Of a stretch of 64,000 nt of DNA, positions 9,799 through 18,661 are shown in pieces. The position numbers and the translations under genes were made by a program. The notes beneath the pieces were generated by a model that worked only from the letters and a program-made list of their open reading frames with translations, ran no database searches and was not told the origin of the DNA. Position 1 is the stretch's first letter. Every line of letters begins with the position of its first letter. The DNA is from Pseudomonas phenolilytica. Lineage in GTDB: Bacteria; Pseudomonadota; Gammaproteobacteria; Pseudomonadales; Pseudomonadaceae. The DNA lies in the NCBI RefSeq assembly GCF_021432765.1, contig NZ_CP058908.1, positions 3,000,001 to 3,064,000 of the forward strand, in the 5' to 3' direction.

Positions 9799-11049
9799 TC
9801 AGCGAACGTCACGCATGTGCGGGCGCGGCAGCCGCACAACCGGGATCTTCAGCGGTGCGAGCTGGCTGCCGCCCAAGGCCACCACGCTGTTGAGCATCAC
9901 GCGCACGAGCTCGGCCTGACGACGAACCCCCGTCTTGGAAAAAATGGCGCGCAAATGGGCCCGCGCCGTATTGCGCATGATGTTCAGGTTCTCCGCTGCC
10001 TCCTCCAGCGACAGGCCGTTGGCCAGTTCCAGGGCCAGAGCGGTTTCCGCCGGGGTGAAGTTGAAAAGCTGTTTGGCCACCGTGTTGTTGACCTGCGACT
10101 TGCCGACCGCATCGCGCACGTAGAGCACCACCGCCGGCTGGCCTTTGCCTTCGACCCAATCCACCGAAGGCATCGCTTCGGCCACGATTCCGAGATTGAC
10201 CTCGCCGGAAGGCCGGGCAATGGATAAGGCATCACGCTCCAGCGGGCGCTGGCCTTGATGCGCGGCAAAGGCCTCGTTGATCAGTTTGTGAAGCTCCCGG
10301 TTATCGCTCGGGTAGGTTGCCTCGAGGCGACCGCCGACAAGCTTCAGGCCGTCAGCACGCTCCAGCAACTCGCGCGCAACTTCGTTGAGTTGCAGCACCG
10401 AACCGCTTTCGTCGAGCACGATAGTCGCGACAGACAAGCGCGTTATGGCTTGCGAATAGAGCGTTCCGATCATCTCGCTACGGTTGAGCAGGTTGTGCAT
10501 GTGCAAGCTGCGCCGCAGATGTGGCAGCAACATCCGGCAGACTTCGCGATCGCGCGGGCCAAACTCCGGGGCATCATGCGAACGGGTGATGCGCAGGCGC
10601 ACCAGACCGGCATCGGGCGTCGAGATGTCCGCGCCCATCAGGTGATAGACGTCGTAGTTGCGGCACAGCTCTCGGTAGTAATGCGAGGTCTGCCAATCTG
10701 CTTCCGACAGCACGTCGAGCTCGGTGAAGACGGTGTCTGCCGGCTGATGGCCAAAAGGCGTGGAGCCCTCCTGGTAGGCCTGGTAGCACAGTCGTCCGTG
10801 CTCCTTGTAATTGCCGGCGACCAGCATCAACCCCAACTCCTCCATGCCCACCACTTTGAGGATGAGCGTGACGTAATTGGCGCGGAAGTAGACGCGCAAC
10901 GCTTCCAAGGCGCGGGTCAGCGCTTCGTTGTCGAAGGCACCTTCCTGCAGGATGCTCACCAACTGGTCGTACTCGGTGAGCGACAGCTGTTCGGTGACGG
11001 ATACGGGAAAAACGTTCTTGGAAGCCGTGGAGAGCGACATCGTCTGCAT
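9799..11049 (-). CDS. LuxR-type HTH transcriptional regulator (paralogue 1)
   Basis: A 416-residue regulator with a long N-terminal sensory region and a C-terminal LuxR/FixJ-type helix-turn-helix. The HTH is FTPAETALALELANGLSLEEAAENLNIMRNTARAHLRAIFSKTGVRRQAELVR, at about residues 330-390. A PAS-like stretch precedes it (SVATIVLDESGSVLQLNEVARELLERADGLKL). There is no receiver-domain Asp motif, so it is a ligand- or partner-sensing one-component protein. It is clearly paralogous to the gene just upstream (11183-12355). TeiR, the testosterone-responsive activator of Comamonas, has this overall layout, so a role as steroid-responsive activator is a reasonable inference. A GAGG site six bases before 11049 supports the start. 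Confidence 0.8.
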   Translation of the reverse strand: MQTMSLSTASKNVFPVSVTEQLSLTEYDQLVSILQEGAFDNEALTRALEALRVYFRANYVTLILKVVGMEELGLMLVAGNYKEHGRLCYQAYQEGSTPFGHQPADTVFTELDVLSEADWQTSHYYRELCRNYDVYHLMGADISTPDAGLVRLRITRSHDAPEFGPRDREVCRMLLPHLRRSLHMHNLLNRSEMIGTLYSQAITRLSVATIVLDESGSVLQLNEVARELLERADGLKLVGGRLEATYPSDNRELHKLINEAFAAHQGQRPLERDALSIARPSGEVNLGIVAEAMPSVDWVEGKGQPAVVLYVRDAVGKSQVNNTVAKQLFNFTPAETALALELANGLSLEEAAENLNIMRNTARAHLRAIFSKTGVRRQAELVRVMLNSVVALGGSQLAPLKIPVVRLPRPHMRDVR

Positions 11050-11182
11050 ATCGAACCTCGCTTGCTGTCGGCCGCGAGGGCCTCAGCACTTATTTTTATT
11101 CTGGGTCTGTTCCGGCTGTAGCCGGCAAGCAGCTTGCCATTTTTCGCCTGGAACGCGCGCATGCTCTGTCTCGAAATTTCTT

Positions 11183-12355
11183 TCAGTTTTTTTCCTGGGC
11201 GGTCGTCCTCCCTAGGCTGACTACGCTGTTCAAAATAATGCGGACAAGTTCCGTCTGGCGCCTGACGCCGGTTTTCGAGAACACCGCGCGCAGGTGCGCA
11301 CGCGCGGTGTTTCGCCGGATGCCCAGCGACTGCGCCGCTTCCTCCAGCGAAAGCCCGTTGGCCAGCTCTATTACCAGCGCCGTTTCCGACGGGGTGAACC
11401 CGAATAGCTGACGCGCCATCGCATCGCTGAGCAGCATTCGCTCCTCGGCATCGCGCACGTAGACCAGCAGCACCGGCTCGTCGCCATCGTCACGCCATTC
11501 ACCGGCAGGCACGGCTTCAACCACCAGACCGAGGCTCACCCGCCCCGATGGCCGTGATATGGACAGCGCTTCGGTCTGTTCCTCCGCCGCAGCGACACCC
11601 TTGCGCAACGCGCCGCGCAAGAGCTGATAAAGACGTTGGTTATCGCCCGGGTAGTAGGCCTCGAGTCGGCCGCCGACACTCTTCAGGCCATCGCCACTGG
11701 CGAGCAACTCGCGGGCCACCCGATTCTGCTCGACGATCCGGCCGCTGGCGTCGACCACCAGCGTGGCCACCGACAGGCGCCCGATGACCTGCGAGTAGAT
11801 CGAGCGAAGCGACTCGTTGCGACCCAGCAGCACATTCAGACGTAGAACCCGCGAAAGGTGCGGCACGAGGCGCGCGCAGAACGCCTTTTCCGCCTCGGAA
11901 AAGTCCGGCGCCGACTCCGGTCGCGTGATGCGCATGCGGAAGGTGCCACTGCCGGAGGCCGCGATATCGACCGCGAGCACGTGAAAAACCCCATGCGTCG
12001 CACAGTAGTTCTGGTAGTACGGCGACCCGCGCCAGGTCTGGAGATCCATCAGGTCGCCAACGCTGAACACTCGATTCGGCGGCAGATTTACGAACGGCGT
12101 GACTTCGTGGGGGTAGTCGAGGTAGGTGATGCGCCCCTGCCCCTCGATATCGCCGAAGACGATCATCAGTCCCTGGTCCGAATCCTCGCCCGGTGGGCGC
12201 AGGATCAGCGTCACGTAGTTCGCGGCGAACAGCTCGTGCAACGCACGCAGCGCCTGTTGCCAGCCCTGCTCCTCCAGCGCCGCGTCGTACAGCGTGCCGA
12301 GCAAGCTGTCGTAGTGATCGATCGCCGGCGCAGCCGCTGTTGCAAGGGCGATCAC
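11183..12355 (-). CDS. LuxR-type HTH transcriptional regulator (paralogue 2)
   Basis: A 390-residue protein with the same order as its neighbour: N-terminal sensory region (ELFAANYVTLILRPPGEDSDQGLMIV), PAS-like middle (SVATLVVDASGRIVEQNRVARELLASGDGLKSVGGRLEAYYPGDN) and C-terminal HTH (FTPSETALVIELANGLSLEEAAQSLGIRRNTARAHLRAVFSKTGVRRQTELVR). The two proteins align over nearly their whole length, so they arose by duplication. It begins with GTG at 12355, two bases after the stop of the exporter gene, with GAGGG in front, and is thus in the YCF48-MMPL transcript. The size, close to 390 residues, suits TeiR-like regulators; the effector is unknown. Confidence 0.8.
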   Translation of the reverse strand: MIALATAAAPAIDHYDSLLGTLYDAALEEQGWQQALRALHELFAANYVTLILRPPGEDSDQGLMIVFGDIEGQGRITYLDYPHEVTPFVNLPPNRVFSVGDLMDLQTWRGSPYYQNYCATHGVFHVLAVDIAASGSGTFRMRITRPESAPDFSEAEKAFCARLVPHLSRVLRLNVLLGRNESLRSIYSQVIGRLSVATLVVDASGRIVEQNRVARELLASGDGLKSVGGRLEAYYPGDNQRLYQLLRGALRKGVAAAEEQTEALSISRPSGRVSLGLVVEAVPAGEWRDDGDEPVLLVYVRDAEERMLLSDAMARQLFGFTPSETALVIELANGLSLEEAAQSLGIRRNTARAHLRAVFSKTGVRRQTELVRIILNSVVSLGRTTAQEKN

Positions 12356-12358
12356 CGT

Positions 12359-14784
12359 TCAACCCTCTACGCTGGCGGCTTGCGCCACAGCTTTGCGTTG
12401 CGAAGCGACAGCCACCGGCGGCGCCGGCCTGGGCTGCGCCTTGACCAGCCGCACCGAGCGGTCGAACCAGGCGGCCAGGCCCGGCAACAGGAAAATAGCA
12501 CCGAACACGTTCACCAGGAACATGAAGGCCAGCAGGATGCCCATGTCAGCCTGAAACTTCAGCGGAGCGAAGGCCCAGGTGCCGACGCCCACGGACATGG
12601 TGAACGCGGTGAACAGGGCCGCCGTACCGCGCTGGCGCATGGCCTCGTAGAAGGCCGTGCGCAGATCTTTGCCGGCCGTCAGTTCATGCTGCATCCGCTC
12701 GTACAGGTAGATGCCGTAATCGACACCGACGCCCACGCCAAGCGCCAGCACCGGCAGCGTGGAGACCTTCAGACCGATACCGAAACTCGCCATCAGCGCA
12801 TTGCACAAGGTCGCCACGATGGCCAACGGCGTGATGATGCACAGCACAGCGCGGAACGAGCGGAACGTCAGCCAGCAGAACAGCGCCACCGAACCGAGCA
12901 GTGCGCCATGCATCTGCACCTCGGCCTGCTTGACCGCTTCGTTGGAAGCCGCCATCACGCCCGCATTGCCGCCGGCCAGCTTGAACTGCACCTTGCTCTG
13001 ATCGACACCGGCGAGGATGCGCTCGATCTCCGAAACCACATGCTCGATGGTCTCGCCGCTGTGATTCTGCAGGAACACCAGGATCTGCATGGTCTGGCAA
13101 CCATCGAGCACCAGGCCGTGGGACTGTGAGTAAGCCATCGAGCCGGGCTGCAGCCCGCGCTGGGCGCCGGGAATCGCCGCCCAGCGTGGATTGCCTTCGT
13201 TATTGCTGGCAATGGCCACCTTGCCCATCCCCGCCACGCTCTGGACCGACTGCACGCCGGCAATGCTGCGGGTCTGGAAGTCCACCTGCTCCACCGCGCG
13301 CATCACGTCGGGGTCCAGACAGGCCTCCTGAATGCCCGGTACCTCGGCATAGATCGACAGCACGTCGAGGCCGATCGAATAGCTGCCGATGATCTGCGCG
13401 TTGTCCCGGTTGTAGCGAGAGGTGTCGCGCAGCTCGGGAGCGCCGGTGCCGACATCGCCGACGACCAGATCACGGCTTTTCCAGGTTCCGGCCAGCAACA
13501 GCACCAGACTGACCGCGAACACGACCAGCGCCGGCCCGGCGTGGCCACCACTGAAAGCTTCCACCACAGCGCATGGCGCCCGCCGGCTGTCCCGTTGCTC
13601 TGCACGACAGCGCCGCGCTCCAGACGCATGTGGGAAATGATGATCGGCAGCATCAGCTTGTTGGTCACGATCATCAGCATCACGCCGATGCACGCCGTCA
13701 GCCCCAGCTCCCGCACGATCGGGATATCGATCAGCATGATCACGCCAAAGCCCAGCGCATTCATCAGCAGCGCCAGCGCACCCGGCACGAAGATCTTGCA
13801 GAACGCCGCATGGGCGGCCGCTTCCGAACTGCTGCCGGCCAGCACGTCCTGCTTCCAGGCGTTGGTCATCTGCACGGCGTGCGACACACCGATCGAGAAG
13901 ATCAGGAACGGCACCAGGATCGACATCGGGTCAATGCCCAGGCCCAGCAGCGGCAGCAGGCCAAGCAGCCAGATGACCGGCAGCAACGCCACCAGCAGCG
14001 CCACCACCGACAGCTTGAGCGAACGGCAGTAGAGCCACAGCAGCGCCGCAGTAATAAAGAAGGCGATCACGAAGAAGCCCATGACTGCGATCAGGCCGTC
14101 CACCACATCGCCGACCAGCTTGGAGAAGCCGACAATGTTCAACTCGATGTTCTCGTTATCGAAACGCTGGCGAATCTGCTCCAGTTGATCGGCGATCTCG
14201 ATGTAGGACACCCGCTCGCCGGTTTGCGGATTGATTTCCTGCAGGTCGGCGCGAACCATCGCGGCACTGAGGTCGTTGGCGACCAGCCGGCCGATCTGCC
14301 CGGAGCGGGCGGTGTTGTTGCGTACCTGAGCCAGGTCTTCCGGCGTGCCGCTGAACTGCGGCGGAACCACTACGTCGCCGACATAACCCTGCTCGGTGAC
14401 CTCGATGTAGCGCACGTCTGGCGTGAACAGCGAGCGCACGCTCGCGCGACGGACACCTGGAATGAAGAACACCTCATCGGTCACTTCGCGCAGGGCCTCG
14501 AAAAATTCCTTGTTGTAGATGTCGCCCTCGCCCTTCCAGCGCACGCTCACCAGAATGCTGTTGGCACCGGAAAATATCTCGCTGTAATGCAGGTAATTAC
14601 GCATGAAGGCATGCGAGATCGGAATCTGCTTGTTGAAGCCCGGATCCAGGCGGACCTGGGTTGCGCTGTAGCCCAGCGCCAGGGTGATCAGCACGAACAG
14701 CGCGAGCAGAGGCTTGCGCCACGCCAGCAGGCCGTCGGCACAACGCTCGACGATACGGTCGACCAGACGCGTACGGTTCATCAT
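12359..14784 (-). pseudogene. RND/MMPL-family exporter, interrupted by a frameshift
   Basis: The product would be about 800 residues, with two halves each holding a large periplasmic loop and a group of membrane helices. The first half (14784 to about 13550; MNRTRLVDRIVERCADGLL ... TNKLMLPIIISHMRLE) and second half (about 13550 to 12359; VLLLAGTWKSRDLVVGDVG, SRYNRDNAQIIG, ... GVGVDYGIYLYERM) are both well preserved but lie in different frames. The junction is within 13535-13560, after ALWWKLS and before GHAGPALVV; one missing base (or two extra) explains it. No slippery heptamer is visible. It is either a sequencing error or a recent inactivation. MMPL/RND proteins of this type sit with YCF48, DUF1302 and DUF1329 genes in hydrophobic-substrate catabolic clusters and are thought to move such substrates. 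Confidence 0.8.
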
Positions 14785-14793
14785 GACGACTCC

Positions 14794-15762
14794 TTAATGG
14801 CCGGCGGCGAACAGTGAATTCAGTTGCAGAGCCAGCCCGCGCTGGCCAGCGACCACCAGTCGACCGTCCTTGAGCATCACCGCGGAGGTCAGCGTGTCCT
14901 GACCTTTCAGATAGCCCGTCGTAGTCAGGTCCCCGGCGGCGTCGAGCCAGGCATAGGCGCCACCGCTGCCGACGATCAGCACGCCGTCATCAGCGGTGCG
15001 CACGTGTCCATAGAGCGGCAGCCGGTGGCCCAGCTCGACCTGTTCCCAATGAGCGCCATCGTCATGACTGACGAACACATGGCCACGCATGCCGTAGGCC
15101 ACCCAGTTGCGTCCGGATAGCTGCGATACGCCAAACAGCGAGCCGTCGTAGAACGGCTCGACCTGCTCCCAAGTCGCACCGTCGTCAGTCGTACGCAGGA
15201 CCAGGCCCATCTCGCCGACGAGAATACGGCGACCGTCGGCCGCGCCGTCCATGCTGTTGAGGTGCTCGCCATTGATCGGCAGTTCCTGCTTGCTCCAGGT
15301 CTGCCCGGCATCGCTGGAAACGAAGAATTTGCCGAAGCTGCCAAAGGCGTAGATGCGATTACCATCGGCGCTCCAGAGCCCAAGCAACGGTTCGCCGAGC
15401 TCGGCGTCGTGCAGGGTCGTCTCCCAATTGAGACCACGGTCGGTGCTGCGCAAGATGAGGTTGTCGTGCCCGACGGCAAGCAGCATGTCCTCACCGAAGG
15501 CGGCGACCGCAGTGAGTGTGACAGGCTCGCGAACCGCCTCCTGGCGGGACTCCCAGCTCTTGCCGTCGTCGACGCTGAAGAGGATGACGCCTCGCTCGCC
15601 CACCGCCACCAGCGTATCGCCGAGCCGGGTCATGTCGTTGATATGGACGCGCGAAACGTTCAGCGCTGCGCTTGCCGTGGCTTCGTCGCTGCGAGGTGAG
15701 AAGGCGTAGACCACCAGCACCGCGACGACTAGACAGAATAAATAGCTGATCACTTTGCTCAT
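14794..15762 (-). CDS. YCF48-like (photosystem II stability factor-like) beta-propeller protein
   Basis: A 322-residue exported protein. After MSKVIS a hydrophobic segment (YLFCLVVAVLVVYAFS) serves as signal anchor. The rest is a run of BNR/YCF48 repeats: SVDDGKSWES, STDRGLNWET, SSDAGQTWSKQ, TTDDGATWEQV, SHDDGAHWEQV, each with the (S/T)xDxGxxW signature and about 45 residues apart, predicting a beta propeller. Ten bases separate it from the MMPL gene, so they form one transcript. Proteins of this family repeatedly accompany RND exporters, DUF1302 and DUF1329 proteins, but their biochemical role is unknown. The chosen start removes an implausible Arg-rich N-terminal extension. Confidence 0.82.
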   Translation of the reverse strand: MSKVISYLFCLVVAVLVVYAFSPRSDEATASAALNVSRVHINDMTRLGDTLVAVGERGVILFSVDDGKSWESRQEAVREPVTLTAVAAFGEDMLLAVGHDNLILRSTDRGLNWETTLHDAELGEPLLGLWSADGNRIYAFGSFGKFFVSSDAGQTWSKQELPINGEHLNSMDGAADGRRILVGEMGLVLRTTDDGATWEQVEPFYDGSLFGVSQLSGRNWVAYGMRGHVFVSHDDGAHWEQVELGHRLPLYGHVRTADDGVLIVGSGGAYAWLDAAGDLTTTGYLKGQDTLTSAVMLKDGRLVVAGQRGLALQLNSLFAAGH

Positions 15763-15902
15763 GGCACGCCACCCTCTGGTTGGACGCCTGGCTCCGGATT
15801 CGGAGCAGCGCCCGTTGTTCTTGTTCTGAGTTCCGCCGACGCTCGCTCCAGTTACCTGGGGCGCCGTCTTTGCCCGATCTTGTGCCGGCGCGAGACGCGC
15901 AA

Positions 15903-15918
15903 CATCGTCCAAATGGCT
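15903..15918 (-). promoter_or_regulatory. Copy of the cluster's 16-bp element upstream of the YCF48 gene
   Basis: On the minus strand the copy reads AGCCATTTGGACGATG, followed by TTG. The right half GGACGATG is perfect, the left half is poor. It is 140 bp before the YCF48 start, farther than the other copies. It closely resembles the copy in front of the PQQ dehydrogenase gene (GCCATACGGACGAGG). It would serve the YCF48-MMPL-LuxR transcript. Confidence 0.45.
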
Positions 15919-15951
15919 TACACCTGGATCACCCGCCCGCACCGGTGCCGA

Positions 15952-17154
15952 TCAGGGCAGCTCGAACAACCCGGCAGCCCCCATTCCGCCGCCGATGCAC
16001 ATGGACACCACCACGTAGCGGGCGCCGCGGCGGCGGCCTTCGAGCAGGGCATGGCCGACCATTCGCGCGCCGCTCATGCCGAACGGGTGGCCGATGGCGA
16101 TGGCGCCGCCGTTGACGTTCAGCCGTTCGTTGGGAATGCCCAGCGCATCGCGGCAATGCAGCACCTGGCAGGCGAAGGCCTCGTTGATTTCCCACAGGTC
16201 AATATCGGAGGCCCGCAGGCTGAAGCGTTCCAGCAGCTTGGGCACGGCGTAGGCCGGGCCGATGCCCATTTCCTCGGGCTTGCAGCCGGCCAGCGCGATA
16301 CCGCGATAGATGCCCAGCGGGGCGAGGCCACGACGTTTGGCTTCGTCGTGGCTCATCAGCAGGCAGGCGGCAGCGCCGTCAGAAAGCTGCGAAGCGTTGC
16401 CGGCGGTGATATGTGAGCCCTGCTCCACCCACTTGCCGTTCTTCCATACCGGGTTCAGGGCCTGCAGCGCTTCGAGCGTGGTACTGGCGCGATTGCACTC
16501 GTCGCGGTCGGCGACGACCGACTCGTGCCCGTTCGGATTGCCTTCCTTGTCGAACAGCAGCCGACTGGCCGCCAATGGCACTATCTCGTCGGCGAACAGC
16601 CCGGCCTGCTGGGCCGCCGCGGTGCGCTGCTGGCTCTGCAGGGCGTACTCGTCCTGGGCCAGGCGGCTGATGTGGTAACGATTGGCGACGATCTCGGCGG
16701 TCTCGATCATCGGCATGTAGGCGGTCGGCATCACCTCCAGCACCGCCTCGGACTGGGCGCGGTACGCATTCTTGTGCTTGGTCTGGGTCAACGACAGCGA
16801 CTCGACGCCACCGGCGACGGCGATATCCAGCTCGCCGCAGGCAATCGACTTGGCCGCCGCGCCGATCGCCATCAGCCCGGAGGCACACATGCGATCCAGC
16901 GCCATGCCCGGAACGCTGTCCGGCAAGCCGCCGGTGTAGGCACACAGGCGGCCGATATTGAAGCCCTGCGTACCCTGCTGCACGGCAGCACCCATGATCA
17001 CGTCGCCGACCTCGTCCGGCGCGACGCCGGCGCGTTCGACTACTGCGCGAACGACATGGCCACCGAGCACCGGTGCCTCGGTATCGTTGAACGAACCCCG
17101 GAAGGACTTGGTCAGCGCGGTACGCGCGGTGGAAACGATCACAGCTTCTTGCAT
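15952..17154 (-). CDS. Thiolase (acetyl-CoA C-acyltransferase)
   Basis: A 400-residue thiolase. The nucleophilic Cys90 lies in [10 protein letters not shown]; the C-terminal catalytic motifs are [10 protein letters not shown] and [10 protein letters not shown], and NEAFA is present, so the enzyme should be a true degradative thiolase releasing acetyl-CoA or propionyl-CoA. ATG 17154 is used because TGAGGA lies eight bases upstream; the open frame before it belongs to the antisense shadow of the MaoC gene. It is last in the ipdF-maoC-thiolase transcript, so it probably acts on side-chain or C/D-ring beta-oxidation intermediates. It is distinct from the FadA6-like thiolase at 19726-20877. Confidence 0.9.
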   Translation of the reverse strand: MQEAVIVSTARTALTKSFRGSFNDTEAPVLGGHVVRAVVERAGVAPDEVGDVIMGAAVQQGTQGFNIGRLCAYTGGLPDSVPGMALDRMCASGLMAIGAAAKSIACGELDIAVAGGVESLSLTQTKHKNAYRAQSEAVLEVMPTAYMPMIETAEIVANRYHISRLAQDEYALQSQQRTAAAQQAGLFADEIVPLAASRLLFDKEGNPNGHESVVADRDECNRASTTLEALQALNPVWKNGKWVEQGSHITAGNASQLSDGAAACLLMSHDEAKRRGLAPLGIYRGIALAGCKPEEMGIGPAYAVPKLLERFSLRASDIDLWEINEAFACQVLHCRDALGIPNERLNVNGGAIAIGHPFGMSGARMVGHALLEGRRRGARYVVVSMCIGGGMGAAGLFELP

Positions 17155-17165
17155 GACAACATTCC

Positions 17166-17636
17166 TCATGGAGCGGGGTTGAAGGTGTAGCGACTGATGG
17201 TGTCTACCACGCAGCCGGGGCGATCGCTGCCCTCGATCTCGACGGTCACGCGCACCACGACCTGCAGCGCACCGTTGGCCAGCGCCTCCACTGCGGTGAT
17301 TTCGCCGACGCCGCGCACGCGGGCGCCGACCCTGACCGGCGCCGGGAAACGCACCCGGTCGCAGCCGTAGTTCACGCCCATCAGCAGGTTGTCCACGCGC
17401 ATCAGCTGCGGCAGAAAGAAATTCACCAGCGAGAGGGTCAGGTAGCCGTGGGCGATACAGCCGCCGAACGGCCCGCCGGCGGCACGAACCGGGTCGACAT
17501 GAATCCACTGGTGGTCGCCGGTAGCCTCGGCAAAACTGTTCACTCGTTCCTGCTCAATAAGCAGCCAGTCGGTGGCGCCGAGAGAGGTGCCGACGGCCGC
17601 CTGCAGCTGCTCGGCGCTTGCGAATACGTGAGTCAT
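17166..17636 (-). CDS. MaoC-family (R)-specific enoyl-CoA hydratase
   Basis: A 156-residue single hot-dog-fold hydratase. The catalytic signature is intact: [18 protein letters not shown] with the Asp/His pair, then [17 protein letters not shown]. The protein is of normal length for a single-domain MaoC enzyme. It lies 10 bp after ipdF and 12 bp before the thiolase start, in the same transcript, so it likely hydrates an enoyl-CoA in steroid side-chain or ring breakdown. The exact substrate cannot be read from sequence. Confidence 0.87.
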   Translation of the reverse strand: MTHVFASAEQLQAAVGTSLGATDWLLIEQERVNSFAEATGDHQWIHVDPVRAAGGPFGGCIAHGYLTLSLVNFFLPQLMRVDNLLMGVNYGCDRVRFPAPVRVGARVRGVGEITAVEALANGALQVVVRVTVEIEGSDRPGCVVDTISRYTFNPAP

Positions 17637-17645
17637 GGCGGCTCC

Positions 17646-18431
17646 TCAGGCGTGCTGCGAACTGACCGAAAGCACCTCGCCCACCATGTAGGAGGCGTAG
17701 TCGCTGGCGAGGAACATCATCACGTTGGCCACCTCCCAGACCTCGGCGGCGCGGCCGAACGCCTCGCGGCTGGCGAGTTGTTCGAGAAGCTGCTCGCTGG
17801 AGGCCTTCTTCAGGAAGTCATGCAGGGCAATCGACGGCGAGACGGCGTTGATGCGCACGCCAAACTCGGCCGCCTCCAGTGCGCTGCAGCGCGTCAGCGC
17901 CATCACGCCGGCTTTCGCGGCGGCGTAGTGAGCCTGTTCCTTCTGTGCCCGCCAGCCGAGCACCGAAGCGTTGTTGACGATCGCCCCGGCGCCACGACGC
18001 TGCATGTGCGGCAGCATGGCGCGCGTCATGCGAAAGGTCCCGGTGAGGGTGATATCCAGCACCCGCGACCATTCCTCGTCGCTCATCTCGGCAACGCGCT
18101 TCTGGCCACCGAGTCCGGCGTTGTTGATCAGCACATCGACTCCGCCCAAAGCCTGCTCGGCCGCGGCGACCAGCGCCTGGACCTCTTCTTCGACGGTCAC
18201 GTTGCACAGCTGGCCGTAGATCGCCTGGAGACCGGTTTCGGCCTTCAGCCGCTCCACGGCCTCTTCCAGGCGACGGGGATGGATGTCCGAAATCATCAGC
18301 GCCCGGCAGCCTTCTTCGGCACTGCGGCGTGCTGCGGCATAGCCGATGCCGGCGCCGGCAGCAGCGGTGATCAGAACGGATTTGCCAGCCAGCAATTGGT
18401 GGCCAGGCACATAGGCAGGAGCTTGTCTCAT
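17646..18431 (-). CDS. ipdF: IpdF-like short-chain dehydrogenase of C/D-ring catabolism
   Basis: A 261-residue SDR. The cofactor motif is the unusual TAAAGAGIGYAAARR, and the catalytic Y-x3-K is in HYAAAKAGVMALTRCSA. Long segments (VNNASVLGWRAQKEQAHYAA, RINAVSPSIALHDFLKK, SDYASYMVGEVLSVSSQ) match what I remember of IpdF (Rv3559c), which oxidises the 5-hydroxyl of the HIC-CoA intermediate during C/D-ring degradation. ATG 18431 has GAGG eight bases upstream. It heads the ipdF-maoC-thiolase unit and has a good copy of the 16-bp element 62 bp upstream. Confidence 0.85.
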   Translation of the reverse strand: MRQAPAYVPGHQLLAGKSVLITAAAGAGIGYAAARRSAEEGCRALMISDIHPRRLEEAVERLKAETGLQAIYGQLCNVTVEEEVQALVAAAEQALGGVDVLINNAGLGGQKRVAEMSDEEWSRVLDITLTGTFRMTRAMLPHMQRRGAGAIVNNASVLGWRAQKEQAHYAAAKAGVMALTRCSALEAAEFGVRINAVSPSIALHDFLKKASSEQLLEQLASREAFGRAAEVWEVANVMMFLASDYASYMVGEVLSVSSQHA

Positions 18432-18492
18432 GATGTCGACCTCAGGAATGAAGAACCTTGAGGTCATCTAAACGCGCCACCCGGCGGGCCGG

Positions 18493-18508
18493 CATCGTCA
18501 AAACGGAC
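18493..18508 (-). promoter_or_regulatory. Copy of the cluster's 16-bp element upstream of ipdF
   Basis: On the minus strand it reads GTCCGTTTTGACGATG: both halves of the GTCY-N4-RGAC palindrome are close (GTCC and TGAC) and the GATG extension is exact. It ends 62 bp before the ipdF start, the same distance as the copies before the TesB-like, MFS and right-edge hydratase genes. Confidence 0.6.
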
Positions 18509-18552
18509 GGGGTGGTGAAGCGGGTCCGTGTACAGCCAGCGGACCGGGGTTA

Positions 18553-18633
18553 CGTAGGGTGGAAAACGGCGCAGCCTTTTCCACCATCGGCCGCGACTGG
18601 TGGAAATTCGCTACGCGAGATTTCCACCTTACG
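18553..18633. repeat. REP-like compound palindrome, second copy
   Basis: The outer ends CGTAGGGTGG (18553-18562) and CCACCTTACG (18624-18633) pair, and inside are GTGGAAAACGGC-gca-GCCTTTTCCAC and GTGGAAATtcgc...GATTTCCAC hairpins. It is related to the element at 1647-1755. It lies between the ipdF promoter and the end of the SDR gene at 18662, so it could reduce read-through. Confidence 0.75.
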
Positions 18634-18661
18634 GCGAGAGCAGCCAACCAGGATGGTTGTT

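Noticed and set aside
13535-13560. Programmed frameshifting in the MMPL gene
   Set aside because: No X-XXY-YYZ slippery sequence, downstream pseudoknot or Shine-Dalgarno-like stimulator could be seen near the frame change; a mutation or sequencing error is simpler.
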